A stretch of 64,000 bases of DNA from Camelus bactrianus (Eukaryota > Chordata > Mammalia > Artiodactyla > Camelidae): NCBI RefSeq assembly GCF_048773025.1, contig NC_133573.1, positions 2,309,001-2,373,000 of the forward strand. Reading direction: 5' to 3'. A program made the translations under genes and the position numbers. Shown here one piece after another: positions 10,986-21,999 of the stretch; within the stretch, counting starts at the first letter, position 1; each line of letters opens with the position of its first letter. The notes under the pieces are model-generated. The model was not told the origin of the DNA. It did no database searches and was given only the letters and a program-made list of their open reading frames with translations.

Positions 10986-13489
10986 AAGAAAGCAGTTGTG
11001 ATGTGTCTGTAATTATTCCACCCATTCACTTACAAATAAAGGAAATACTTGATGTCGCGGGACATTTTCTAGTTCTCTTTGTGGCGGTTCTGCTCTTTTG
11101 TTACGGCTGTGATGGAGGAGCTGAAGGCAGCCGCATTCCCAGCACTCTTGCGCCCAGACATTCTCCCTCCATCAGTCCAGACCACCCCTCGCCCAGAGGG
11201 TGCTTAATTAATGAACTTGTCAGATGCGAAACGCATGCATCTGGAAGAATAAACACAGAGGCAGCAGCTGGCGGCCAGGCACCGGTGCCGGGGCCGCGGG
11301 AAGTGAAGTCAGCCGAAGCTCTCGGCGGGTCCCTGGGACGCAGCTCCCAGTGACAGCAGGAGCTGACACTGGTGTGCTCCAGCAAGCGCGTCTCAGGAGG
11401 TGTAACGGACACACCCGAAGTATTCCTCCAGAGAGGTCCCCCAGCACTCACTCCCACCCCGCCATCCCTCCTGGCCAAGCCTGTGACTTCAGAGGGTCCC
11501 ACCCGGGACCTCTCAAGAGGGCGAGTGGCGGGCAGCCGGGACACGAACCCACCGAGTCCTTCTCTCCTTGGAATGCTGCGCCTTCAGCCCGCGTGCTCGT
11601 CACAGTGCCCACAGGACGTGGGCCGGGAGGCGGTGCCTTCTGCTCTCCCAGCTGCTGAGGACTGAGAGTCTGTGTCTCCCCCAGACTTGCACGCTGAGAC
11701 CCTGCCTGCCAGTGTGACGGTGTCCGGAGATGGGACTTTCCAGGCAGTGGTTAGGACTAACAAGGTCACGAAGGTGGAGCCCTGGAGAACGGGAATGGCA
11801 CCCTTACAGGAGTTCAGGCTTCGCTCTCCGCCCTCCACCACTGAGGATGCAACGTGAAGTCAGCAGGCTGCACCCTAGAAGCCGGCTCTCAGCGGAGCCT
11901 GAGCATCCAGGCACCCTGATCTCAGGAGGGGTCACGACACGCCCAAAGGAAACCGCCCAGCCGCAAAGGCGCCTGCACACCCAGCTCTCCGTCCTGAGAC
12001 TGACCACGCTCCGCGCAGCAAACCTCTGGACGACACTCGGCACCTCTGTCCATCCCCGGCGGAGGAGTCTGGTCTGACGGGTCACGGGAAGCGAAATCAC
12101 CCTTCCCCTCCCTGGTCGAGCTTTCCAGAGGAAACTCGGTGAGGCAGCAAAAGCAAGTCCCCAGAATAGTCTGTTTTCACAGAACCCCTTCCAGCCCACA
12201 ACTAAACTAAAGCAAAGCCAATTAAAAGAAAAAGCTACAGGTTTTTCACATTTTAGTTGACTCAGAAGGATTCATGTTATAATCTAGATAAGAGGTTCTT
12301 ATTTTTTTTCTTTCTCCTTAAGACATTATTAAAACAAGACTCTTATTTTCCTATCATGAAAAGACTTGGACAAATCTATAATTTATGTTGTGATTTTTGA
12401 GAGGTTTCACCTGAAGGACGTGCCAAGCGTCCCAGAGCCCTGTCGAGCTCCCCTCGAAAATGCCTCCCATCACTAATAGGCAGAACCTTTCTTCCTTATT
12501 ATTTATACGGGGCTTCTTTCATTTCTGCGTGTGACACTTTGGGATGAAAAACTGGTGACTGAATTAATTAAAAACAAAGATGAGGTGTCTTATTTTTTCC
12601 CTCTGGAAAAATGCTAGTCGGAGTCCCTGCAGCAAACGTCGGTGCGAGCCTGCGGCCTGCCGGGGGCGCCCCGGGGCCCGTCGTTGGCTCTGATTGACAC
12701 TAAGTCACTGAGCAGGACCGTTAGTGGGAGAGCAAGACTGACGTGCTAAGGGGCTGAGACAGGTGGGGGTGAGGCAGCAGCTTGAGCTGTCGTCCCCAGA
12801 TCTGGAGAGAAAACACAATGCCACGAACCCCTGCCTCCTCCCCCTCCCCCCCACCCACCCACCCCATCAAATCTCCCCATCGGCCGAGACTGGGAACCAA
12901 GGGTGGGGGCCTCTGCCTCCAACTGAAAGCCCCCGTCCTCCCCTGGGTGTCTGGGGGCCGCACAGCTGGTGCAGATCATGGGTCAGGAGCCCCACTTCCC
13001 CTCCCTCAGAAAACCGCCCATCAGCGAGAGACTCGGGAACCAGAGCTGGAGCCCCCTGTCACCTGGGGAAAGGTCCGGATGGGACTTCTGCAGTTTCAGG
13101 GATGAGAAATGGCCCGAGATGCCCTTATCAGAGACAGGAAAGATTCAATTCCGGAGCTGGAAAAACAGACAGATTTTTCACCTCAGGGTCGGTGCTCTTT
13201 CTTGCCCGTCTGCCTCTGTTAAATGAATAACTATTCTAAGGCGAAGGAAAGAAATAAAGAAATACTGGACTTGGTCTTTGTCATCAAAGGGCTTCTCATT
13301 TCTGTTTGTGAGAACAGAGCGTGATGTGGCTGCGAGTTGGCGGCTGTAACTTCAGTAGGAAGCAGTGAGTGTGCCTTCATCCTGGTTCATCTCAGGAGTG
13401 GTCGGCGCCTACGTGCTCTGAGATGCCCCGTCCAGACACTCACAGTCCTGTGTCAGAAAGGGCCGCACTCTGAGTCCTCTGCACCCAAA
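10986..13489. other. Gene-free stretch, GC-rich to AT-rich
   Basis: A 2.5-kb stretch with no recognised repeat or exon. The part to about 12,200 is GC-rich and gives long overlapping open frames on both strands. From 12,200 to 12,600 it is AT-rich with 'gaattaattaaaaac'. A CCCACCC tract lies near 12,840-12,870. Confidence 0.45.
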
Positions 13490-13601
13490 ACTGACAGTTT
13501 GCAAAGCAGTATGGCATTTGTGCAAAAAATTAAAAATAGAATCACCGTATGATCTAGTAATCCCACGTCTGGTTATATACCCCAAAGAATTGAAAGCCGG
13601 G
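13490..13601 (+). mobile_element. Old L1 ORF2 fragment, left half
   Basis: The plus strand reads 'agcagtatggcatttgtgc', 'attaaaaatagaatcaccg' and 'gatctagtaatcccacgtc', the 3' part of L1 ORF2. The same element resumes at 14,181 after a younger L1 insertion, with matching 'tgaaagccggg' at the break. Confidence 0.88.
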
Positions 13602-14169
13602 CCTTGTTTTTAGCACCTTCACTGTGGTCTGATTCCTGTACAGTAAACTGCACACATTTCAGATGCATACTTTGATGCATTGTGATAGATCTATACCCCC
13701 ATGAAGCCACCTCCACAATCAAGACAGCTAACATTTCCACCACTCCCCAAGAGGGGCACATTTCGAATTCCCAATTTATCCCTTCCTACCCCCTTTACCA
13801 TAAGTTAGTTGTCTATGTCTGTGAGTCTGTTTCTGTTTTGTAAATAAGTTCATTTGTGCCCCTTTTTTCAGATTCCACATATGAGTGATATCATATGGCA
13901 TTTTTCTTTCTCTTTCTGGCTTCCTTCACTTAGAATGACAATCTCCAGGCCCATCCATGTTGCAGCAAATGGCATTATTTTATTCTTTTTTATGGCTGAG
14001 TGGTGTTCCATTGTTTAATATACCACAGCTTCTTTATCCAGTCATCTGTCAATGGATGTTTAGGTTGTTTCCATGTCTTGGCTACTGTAAACAGTGCTGC
14101 TATGAATGTTGGGGTGCAGGTGTCTTTTTGAATTATGTTTTCCTCCGGATACATGCCCAGGAGTGGGAC
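13602..14169 (-). mobile_element. Younger L1 inserted into the older L1 (atypical 3' tail)
   Basis: A 5'-truncated minus-strand L1 of about 570 bases, flanked by an 11-bp duplication 'tgaaagccggg' (13,591-13,601 and 14,170-14,180). From 13,765 on it is normal L1: 'gtctgtgagtctgtttctg', 'cattcttttttatgg'-like words and ORF2 C-terminal code, including the minus-strand peptide FIAALFTVAKTWKQP. The 3' end (13,611-13,764) is not the usual tail. It instead resembles a different L1M-like 3' segment with 'cctgtacagtaaactgcac' and 'acccccatgaagccacctc'. The same tail occurs at 31,797. Confidence 0.88.
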
Positions 14170-14180
14170 TGAAAGCCGGG

Positions 14181-14395
14181 TCTGGAAGAGATACTGTAGC
14201 ACAGTGTCCACAGTAGCCAAGAGGTGGAAGCAGCCTGTGTGTCCATCAAAGGATGAATGGATAAACAAAATGTGGCCTCTACATACAATGAAATATTATT
14301 TAGGCTTTAAAAGGAAGAAAATTCTGACCACTGCTACAACATGAATAAACCTAGAGGACTTGCTAAACGAAATAAGCCAGTCACTGTGGACAATG
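14181..14395 (+). mobile_element. Old L1 ORF2 fragment, right half
   Basis: Continues the element broken at 13,601: 'cacagtagccaagaggtgg', 'tgtccatcaaaggatgaatg', 'aaaatgtggcctctacatac' and 'cgaaataagccagtcac'. The plus-strand frame gives VAKRWKQPVCPSKDEWINKM, the ORF2p C-terminal region. It stops near the usual end of ORF2 with no 3' UTR. Confidence 0.88.
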
Positions 14396-15345
14396 GACAG
14401 GTGTCAGTCACCTGAGCAGCGCAGGGATGCCCGCGGGGCGATGGGGAAATGAAAGGAGAGCCCTACAGGCAAAACCACCAGGAGCACCACAGAGCAGACC
14501 GCCACGCCCAGCGCGACCAGAGAGCCAGCAGAAACATGGCTTCGGAATCGGGTCTGAGCTCACTCCCTGTCCTGTGGATGATCAGCTGTGTTGTCTTCCA
14601 TGAGCCAGTCAACATCTTAGAAGTGTCTGCCCTCTTCTGCAAGTGGGGGAACTGCCGTTACTTCTCGGGGCTGTTTTACATTTTAAGCAGAAACAAAACA
14701 GGTGAAGGGCCTGCGTGGAGCAGCTGCTTTGTAAGTACCAGTGACTGCAACCAGGATGATGTGCAGAGCTCCCCGCCTTGGGAGCTGGGCAGACGCCCCC
14801 CGGGTGGGACGCTGATGGCGGGAAGGTCTGCTCTGCTCTCTGCAGCTGAGCCATGCAGCTCTCCCATTAGGGTTACCTCCTCACATCTCACATCCAGAAC
14901 TCTTTATGGGGCTGGGAAAATGACATTAAGTACTTCAGGTGAAAACTGGACCCCAGTTTCTATTATTAAGTTGCCATTCTTAGAGCGTGGACCCAAACGT
15001 GTGCATTTTCCCGCACCCAGATGCTCCGGCCAGCTCTGCGTGCCAGCCCTGCCCGGGCCTCCTGGCCCCACAGCAGCTCGTCTGTGGGCAGGGGCAGACT
15101 CCGTTTCTCCTGCAGGGCTTTGCCTCTCCCCGTGTACTTGCCACTGAGGTTCCAGAGCTGCCTGAAGCCAAGTGGTGGCCCTCCAAGCCCAGGGAGCCAC
15201 AAGCCAGCACCAGAGGAGAACGGGCTCCTTCTAACCCCCAAGCTGCCCAGAGACGGCGGAGAGGAGATCGGCCAGAGCCCGCACCCTGGACCAGTCAACC
15301 TCCTCCTACACCCTCCTGCCAGAGAGACCAAAGGGGGAGCACGGA
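14396..15345. other. Gene-free stretch, nothing recognised
   Basis: GC-rich DNA. A plus-strand open frame of 232 codons spans 14,449-15,147, but its translation has no recognisable domain and is overlapped by open frames on the other strand. Confidence 0.45.
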
Positions 15346-15535
15346 TTGCGGGCTGATACTGGCCTGGGTTCACACCCCAGCTGCTCCCTTTAAAGCTGTG
15401 TGATTTTGGCCCAAACACTTAAGTTCTCTGAGCCCCATTTACCTTTATTTGTAAAATGAAGAAAATTATACGTGGGCCATTGTGTTCTAGTGAGGATTAA
15501 ATAAGCTGTAATATGCCTAGTAAATTCCGGGCCTC
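15346..15535 (+). mobile_element. MIR SINE fragment
   Basis: Clear MIR order: 'ggcctgggttcacacccc' (cf. 'cctgggttcgaatcc'), 'agctgtgtgattttggccc', 'cacttaagttctctgagcc', 'ttgtaaaatgaagaaaatta' and 'gtgaggattaaataagctg'. It is one of the better kept MIR copies in the window. Confidence 0.85.
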
Positions 15536-16825
15536 CAGAGAGCACGTGCAGGTTTATTATCAAGAACGGGCTAGAGTCTCCCACAGTGGGTCTGGCTTCT
15601 CAGTTCCTGTAATGCTGCTCTTACAACAGGCAAACCGTCACTGGGTAGTGATGCGCGGTGGGGGAGCTGCAGGGGCACAGAAGGCGGGTTGGGGGCAGCA
15701 CGGGGGTGCGGCGGGTGAGAGCGCAGAGGGGACGGTGAGAGACGCACGCACTTCGGTCCAGGAGTCCTCCATGCTCAACCTCTGTTCCAAACTCACAGGA
15801 AAAGCCAGTCGGCCTCTGCGGATACCGAAATGGGGAAGCGCCTGGCTCACCTTTCGCAGTCTCTTGGTCTCAAGGCTGGCTTCTGCTCTCTCTGGCCACT
15901 CCCCGAGGTCACACCCCCCTTTCTCGGGCAGACCCCCGCACCCGCACCCACACCCGCGCTTTTGTCCGGGAGGAAGGACGTTCTGCTCCCGGGCCTTCCT
16001 CTCCTGCCTTCAGGACTTCTTTCTGTTTGAGTCACAGAGGACTCTGCAGGAAAGCAGAGATGTTCTTTCTTTTTTTAACTTCCCCCGTTGAATATTCATC
16101 GGGTGATGGATTCTACCTCAAGGATCAGCCAAGGGAGTGAAAACAGTCTGCAGCCTGCTCTGTGCCACAGACGGAGCCCCAGACCCTCGTAGGGAGGAGC
16201 TTTTCCTGCCTGGGGGGCGGGGGCGCGACAGCTGCTGTGATTCCCCCAGACGGAGCTGGGGGCTCAGAGCAGATGCCTGTCAGACGAGCCGCCGGTAAGT
16301 GGCAAGAGTGATCTCACGTCCTTTCCCTGAAGGTAACTGTCCTCATTACTCTCATTACTCGGCCGAGTGAACCTTGGGTGCATAATAGAATTTTCTCTAA
16401 AATATTCATCACCTGACAAGTGATATTTCAGCCATATTTCCCTGAAAACTACATTGGGAGCGGAAGGCTGAGCGGCGGTGCTCAATTAGCTCAGTATTTT
16501 GCTCATCTTCTTAAACTACTTTTCAAGTCCAGGCCATTAAAAATTCATGGGGCCATGGAACGTGGAGCTCTCCTGTGAGCTCGGAGAGGACAGAGGTGGC
16601 CTCCGGTGCAGAGCCAGGGCTGCTCCCACTGCGACAAACGGAAACTGTCCCTGCCCTCCACAGCACCTTGTGCCAGAAACGCAACACCCTTACCAAGCTA
16701 TACGGGTCTTCCCAGCTGGCAGCCCAGCTTCGTCGTGGTTTCTGGGGGTACCCAGGAGCGCAGCTGAAACGTGACGAGTGGGAAGCGTTGGAGACAGACA
16801 CACAGATTCACAGTGTTGAAGCAGT
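15536..16825. other. Gene-free stretch with a low-CpG AT-rich block
   Basis: No gene was recognised. GC-rich to about 16,260, then an AT-richer block at 16,320-16,550 carrying a nine-base tandem word 'tcattactc' (twice) and a 12-bp perfect palindrome at 16,357-16,368. That block has the texture of a conserved non-coding element, but this cannot be shown without alignment. Confidence 0.45.
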
Positions 16826-16930
16826 GTTGCTGCTTCCTTCTCGGAGCCTCAGCTTCCTCGGTTTCAGTGCAAGGATGGGGATGGCGTAGAGACTGTGGAC
16901 TGACGCTCGGGGTGCTTCACTGAGGCCGCA
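16826..16930 (+). mobile_element. Possible MIR fragment
   Basis: 'ctcggagcctcagcttcctc' followed by 'caaggatggggatggcg' resembles the MIR block 'tctgagcctcagtttcctcatctgtaaaatggggat'. It is short and diverged. Confidence 0.5.
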
Positions 16931-17829
16931 GAACTTCTCCATCACTCCATCCCGGGTGCGGGGCTCAGTGCACCTGGGCCACTAGCACGTCACACTGCGT
17001 CACACTGCGTCACCATTGGCTGCCAGCTTGTCTGCCTCTCCCACGAAACGCAGGATCCCTATGGCCAGGACCCAGGTCTCCCTCACTTCCGCCCTCGGTG
17101 CTCAGCATTGCCTGGTATGCACCAGGGGCCTTGGGGACACTTTCGAGGTAATTACACTCACATGCAAGTATAATCATTCATACTGCATATTCCTCTTATA
17201 AGGAAACATAATTATTAGTAGTCCATTAATTATTTTACCTTTTGAAAAAGAAGACTTCTTATAAAGTGAGCACAAACTAGTCATTGCCAACGCAATACTT
17301 TTTCAGCAAAAATTTAACAGGAAACGGACTGAAGTAAGTTGTTCTAATGGCCATGGTGCCAAGTCCTGGGCAGACAGGAATCTCGGTTCAAAAGCAAACA
17401 ACTGAAAACAAAAACCAGCCCTTTGGACACAGTCTGAAAACGTGCTTGCTGACTGCGTCCCAGTTGCTGATGGACACCTGCCCGTGGCCCCGAAACCATC
17501 TCAAAATTTGAAATTTTTCAGTTTGTTTGTGATTTCTCAGCGTGCTGAGGTTCGGTTTCGTCGCCACATCCAAATGCTCAGAATCCTATTCAACCAGATC
17601 CAAACCACTCTGGTCTAGAAATAGGGCTTGAGATCTAGCCAGCCTCGGGTTTTATGCAATATTTCCAGTACTTCTGCTTTCAAAACAAGCCGGTGGAAAG
17701 AAAACACCAGACAAGCCCTGCTGTGGGATTGCAGAGCTCTCCCAGCTCAGCCTGGAAACTTCAGAGGGCTGTGAGATACGACCAAGGGAAATAAAATGAC
17801 GCCGCTTCACATTTGTCTAATGTTCGATG
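16931..17829. other. Gene-free stretch, nothing recognised
   Basis: Contains an 11-base tandem word 'cgtcacactgc' around 16,985-17,010. No gene or repeat family was recognised otherwise. Confidence 0.45.
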
Positions 17830-18175
17830 GTCTGGGTGTAGCTAATGTTTATCCAGCAGTTGGGTTTCACGCATAATATCTGCTGAATCCTGCAAACAAG
17901 CTTGTGAAGAAAGGATTTTCTCCTTTTCACAGAGGATTCTTTCTTCCGGGAATTCAGTGCCCAGGTTGATGCTTTTCTTGGCGCGTCCACATCGTTATCT
18001 TCTTCAGTCATCTGGGAACTGGGGACGGCAGGCCCGTCAGCCCCTCCTGCAGAACCGGGGTCGGGAAGGGGGCTCTCCCAGGTCACAGCCCCCGCTGCAG
18101 CCCCAGCTCAGGGCTCTGACCCCCAGGCCGCGCTCTGTCCACGCTGTGTGTATTCTGTAGGTGCTGTGAGCACCT
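17830..18175 (+). mobile_element. MIR SINE, split by a short interruption
   Basis: The first part (17,835-17,945) reads 'gctaatgtttatccagcag', 'cataatatctgctgaatcctg' and 'ccttttcacagaggattc'. The second part (about 18,075-18,170) resumes with 'caggtcacagcccc', 'gggctctgacccccagg' and 'ccgcgctctgtccacgctg', matching the end of a MIR. About 130 unrelated or heavily diverged bases lie between. Confidence 0.6.
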
Positions 18176-18449
18176 CCACTGCACTTACTGCCTTTGAAAA
18201 CTAACTGTGGAAGTGCGGGTGTGCCACGGACCCCTGGAAGCAGCAGCCTACCTTCGGTGGGCCTCCAGAGTGTTCCAAAGGAGTTACGCAGCATTCACTT
18301 GCACTGAAACAAGGGCGCAGCCAAGTGGACACCAGGTCTACACCTTCAGGCTGAATAACGAGTGACCATTTATGCTGACTTCACACTGAACGAGTTAACG
18401 GGATGGGAGGAGCTGGTACATTCCAGTCCTCAGCAGTCCAAGCGGCTGT

Positions 18450-18960
18450 GGGAGGGTCAGTGTCCTCCCCGCCCCTCTCTCCCTCCCCTCCCCTGGGGTT
18501 CCCAATATGCCTGTGTCTGTTCACCTGCTGACGTCCCACAGGCCCCTCAGGCTCGGTCCGCTTTTCTTCAGTCTTTCTCTGTTCCTGTTCCTGCCTGTCT
18601 TCCAGTTCACTGATTCTTTCCTCTGCGTGCCCGCGTCTGCATTCGAATCCCTCTGGTGAATTCCTCATTTCAGTTACTGCACTTTTCAGCTCCAGAGCAT
18701 ATTTTTGGTTTCTTTTTAGGTTCTCGATCTGTTTATTGATATCTCCATTTTGTCCACACGTCATTTTATGCTTTTCTTGGCTTTCCCCGCATCTTCTTTT
18801 AGTCCTTTGAGCAGTTTTAAGGCATTTGTTTAAAGGCTTTTTCTGGTATCTCTGTCATTAGGTGTTCCAGGGGGTTTCTGTGTGCACTGCACAAGGATTC
18901 ATAATTCAACTTTTAAGTACATAATTTCTTTTCATTTTCTTTTAAATTCACCCAAACTTT
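18450..18960 (-). mobile_element. L1 ORF1 fragment, minus strand
   Basis: On the minus strand an open frame at 18,381-18,764 contains LELKSAVTEMRNSPEGFE and AEERISELEDRQ, the coiled-coil-to-RRM junction of L1 ORF1p (family pattern LELKNS-TEMKNSLEGFNSR and AEERISELEDR). Further on, HIGNPRGGEGERGGED matches the family's IGVPEGEEREKG. Upstream coiled-coil sequence continues to about 18,960. It is an isolated ORF1 piece: no ORF2 or 3' UTR is joined to it here. Confidence 0.85.
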
Positions 18961-18994
18961 ATATTAGCTTTCTTTGAAATGAACTGCAGTTTAA

Positions 18995-19200
18995 ATATAG
19001 TAGAAAGTACATTAGATTTGGAGTCAGAAAACCTGAGTCCAAACCCCAGGTCTGCTACATATTTCCCATGTGATCGTGGATATGTCACTTAACTTCTAGA
19101 GTTTCATCCCAGGTCCCTCACAGGCAAAGCAAGGAAAACCCTATTGCCCTTTGTACTCACAAGACTGCTGTGAAAACCAAAGCACCGATGCATGTGAAAT
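18995..19200 (+). mobile_element. MIR SINE, nearly full core
   Basis: Very good MIR order: 'tggagtcagaaaacctgagt', 'ccaggtctgctacatatt', 'gtgatcgtggatatgtcac', 'ttaacttctagagtttcatc', 'actgctgtgaaaacc' and 'gatgcatgtgaaa'. Confidence 0.88.
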
Positions 19201-19754
19201 CTCCAGTGACCAGAGTGTTTCACAAGAGTGGGAGGTGGTAATATTTCTGCCTCACACATAAATACACAAGCACAATGTTTGCAGTAGCACCCCGCGTGTC
19301 CTGTGCTCCACCTGACCTCGGCTGATCTACTGTAAACCTCTGAGTCCACAGCTGGAAACTGTCCCTGCGTCACACTGTGTGATCCTGGTGGAGGCCGTCA
19401 GCTGCCCCCTCAACGCCTTAGTCATAATACACTACTAACAAGCTGAGGGGACAGGAGTAATTTTCTCACAGATCCGATCTGACTCCCAAATGGTGTGAAA
19501 TAAGACTGTTTTCCAGCCCCCTGCTTTCTCCATGTCTAAATAATTTGATGCAGCTTTTAGATGGATTAGAGATGCTTTACTGTGAACACGAAATGTTCTT
19601 CAAAAAAAACAAAAACAAAAACTGGTCCTTCAGAAAGAACAACACAGAAGCAGTGCTGAAATCCACAGTCCTGACCTGGGGCGGCCCGCCTCCACGGTTC
19701 ACGTCAAAGGCGTCACATCAGTCCCCCATGAGGCTGGTTTGTTTCCTTTCTGAC
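19201..19754. other. Gene-free stretch, nothing recognised
   Basis: Unique-looking DNA between a MIR and a minisatellite, with an A-rich run 'caaaaaaaacaaaaacaaaa' near 19,600. Confidence 0.45.
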
Positions 19755-19997
19755 ACACTGTGTGGCTAATTCCCAATGTAGACACTGTGTGGCTGATCCC
19801 CAGTGTAGGCACTGTGTGGCTGATTCCCAGTGTAGACACCGTGTGGTTGATTCCCAGTGTAGACACCGTGTGGCTGATTCCCAGTGTAGACACCGTGTGG
19901 CTGATTCCCAGTGTAGACACCGTGTGGCTAATTCCCAGTGTAGACACCGTGTAGCTGATTCCCAGTGTAGACACTGTGTAGCTGATTCCCAGTGTAG
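19755..19997. repeat. 27-bp minisatellite, nine complete units
   Basis: Exactly nine head-to-tail 27-bp units make up 243 bases. The unit is built as 'acaccgtgtggctgattc' followed by 'ccagtgtag'. Units 1-3 and 9 carry ACTG where units 4-8 carry ACCG; units 1 and 7 have 'ggctaattc', units 8 and 9 'agctgattc'. This variant map suggests expansion from the middle. Because 27 is a multiple of three, frames stay open through the array on both strands and produce nonapeptide repeats (for example WLIPSVDTV). No promoter, start context or homologue supports translation. Confidence 0.97.
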
Positions 19998-20679
19998 GGA
20001 GGCATTGCCTCTCCCACAACCCTGGTCCGGAACCATGGGCTTTTAACCAGATGCCAGATCCAAACTGCATCAGGAAAACGTGGCCCTGCCTGGCTCCTCA
20101 CTGGGGTGAGAGTGGCTTTCCCAGCCGGGGCTCCTTCGCCATCACGAAGAAAGGTCAGCGCAGCCCCTTGTGAGCCTGATACCTGATGACTAGGGCGCCC
20201 CTTCAAGCAGCAGGAGAGTCTCTGCCCTCCAGGCACTTGCCGGAGACACAGGCTGGAAACCTCAGTGAGCTGAAGGCCCCTGGAAGTAAAGGGTGTTTCC
20301 ATAAAAACTGCTTGAAAGTCCCTTCCACAGAGATCAATGCCATTTATTCCTTTTGGAATCTGGTACCAAGAAATCTGTCTCACCAGCTTCTTCTATCAGG
20401 CAAATAGAAGTAGAGAGCACGTCTGTGTCTTGGCATAGTTGTCATTAGATGTATATGTAGTATTAAATTGTGAAAACTCAGCCTACAATTTGAATTTCAC
20501 TCCGCCTTCTCACTCTGTGGTGTTTCGTTTTCATTCAGGTATTCCTAGTGTGTAAATATCCACGTTCGCCATCATCCATGTAAGTCGTTTTGAGAAGTAG
20601 ATGAAAAATAAATTAAGAATAAATGGATCTTACAAGTCCAAACCTTTCCCGTACATGGTGTAGCAAGGCGTGAAAATAC
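19998..20679. other. Gene-free stretch, nothing recognised
   Basis: Unique-looking DNA on the distal side of the minisatellite. A minus-strand open frame of 151 codons ends inside the array and has no recognisable content. Confidence 0.45.
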
Positions 20680-20691
20680 AAGAATAATGTA

Positions 20692-21060
20692 CACACTAAG
20701 TGTAGTAAGTCAGAGAAAGACAAATATCATAGAATATCACTTATATGTGGAATCAAAAAAATGATACAAATGAACGTACTTAAAAGCAGACTCACACACA
20801 TAGAAAACAAACTCATAGTTACCAAAGGGGAAGGGGTGGGGACAAATCAGGAGTTTGGGGTTAACAGGTACACACTATGTGTATGAAATAGACAAACAGC
20901 AAGATCCTACTGCAGAGCACGGGGAGCTGCATCCAACATCTACACCTATAATGAAGAGGAGTATATATTCGTAGAACTGAATCACCATGCTGCACACCAG
21001 AAACTAACTCAACATTGCAAGTCAACTATACTTCAATGAAAAATAAAAATAAAATTTAAA
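20692..21060 (+). mobile_element. L1 3' UTR insertion with target-site duplication
   Basis: Plus-strand L1 tail: 'agtcagagaaagacaaatat', 'cacttatatgtggaatcaa', 'tgaacgtacttaaaagcag', 'gatcctactgcagagcac', 'gaactgaatcaccatgctg' and 'gtcaactatacttcaatg', then an A-rich tail. Flanks share 'agaataatg' followed by 'tac' (left 20,681; right 21,062), a duplication of about 12 bp. It is 5'-truncated and holds the last few ORF2 codons and the 3' UTR. Confidence 0.9.
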
Positions 21061-21264
21061 AAGAATAATGGGTACATCATTTGGGTCAAAAATGGTCTCA
21101 ATATCTCCTGAAAGCAAACCCCAAGCCCTAACTTGATGAAGTTCTGCTTACTACTCAAGAACTGTCTCTGAAGTTGTCATCTCCAGGAAGCTCTTCAACT
21201 CCCCGGAACTCTGCCTGTGGCTGGGCCCCCCACCCCCAGCCAGTGGAGTCTGCGTGACTGTGAC

Positions 21265-21400
21265 CGGGACCCTTCCCTGCTGTGACCGGTGGGCTTCCTG
21301 AGACCAGACACTGTGTCTCATCTCTGCAGCCCAGGACCTGGTGTAGGGCCTGGCATATAATGATGACATAAAAATGTTTATAGAATAAACACGAAAATAC
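21265..21400 (+). mobile_element. L2 LINE 3' end fragment
   Basis: 'gaccagacactgtgtctcat', 'ctctgcagcccaggacctgg', 'tgtagggcctggcatataat' and 'gtttatagaataaacacg' parallel the L2 3' end. An ancient fossil. Confidence 0.72.
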
Positions 21401-21999
21401 AGCACTTCTCCTAACAGTAAGAAGCAACTTAGTGAAGATGCTAGAGACCAAAAATCTGGGTTTAAAATTTAAATTATCAAACCACACACTGAAATGAATG
21501 AGCTCTTTGTGCTGCTCAAACATCGGTCTCAACGTTGCTCATCTGAAGGAGCGCTGGCTCGACTACCGAGCAGGACGCTCAGAACACGTATAAACTGACG
21601 CTGTCACCGCACGTGTCTGCGTTCGGACAAGACGTCAGGTGAGCGTGCCCCAAGTAGGAAAATAATGCGTGTTTAAACATGAGTGTCCTTTTAATTTAGA
21701 AAATATGGTGAAAAATTAAGCCTTCTGCAGAAACCAAATGAAAATGTTCACGGTGGGGTCTTCCAGACAGAGGGAACCTCACCTCACCGAGAGTTGTACA
21801 GTGTATAGTCTTGGCCAAATGTACTGTAAACGCCAATGCAGAATTACCCAAGCGATCTCAATGTTAAGCAGAAAATCAGAATTTTGGATCGTTAAGAAAA
21901 CACACGCAGAAGAGCCAGTGGCTGTGGGAGAGGAGCGAGGTGTCAGCGAAACGAGGTGCGGAGAGTCCACTCATCCTCCCAGGCTTTTGACATTAGCCG
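21401..21999. other. Gene-free stretch, nothing recognised
   Basis: No gene or repeat family was recognised. Confidence 0.4.

Noticed and set aside
14449-15147. 232-codon plus-strand frame
   Set aside because: No domain or family pattern is visible, and several frames on the opposite strand overlap it. GC-rich composition explains the length.
19755-19997. CRISPR-like array
   Set aside because: The repeats are directly adjacent with no unique spacers, and the genome is mammalian.
19699-20070. Open frames encoding nonapeptide repeats on both strands across the minisatellite
   Set aside because: A 27-bp unit keeps any stop-free frame open. There is no start context, signal or homologue, and both strands are open equally.
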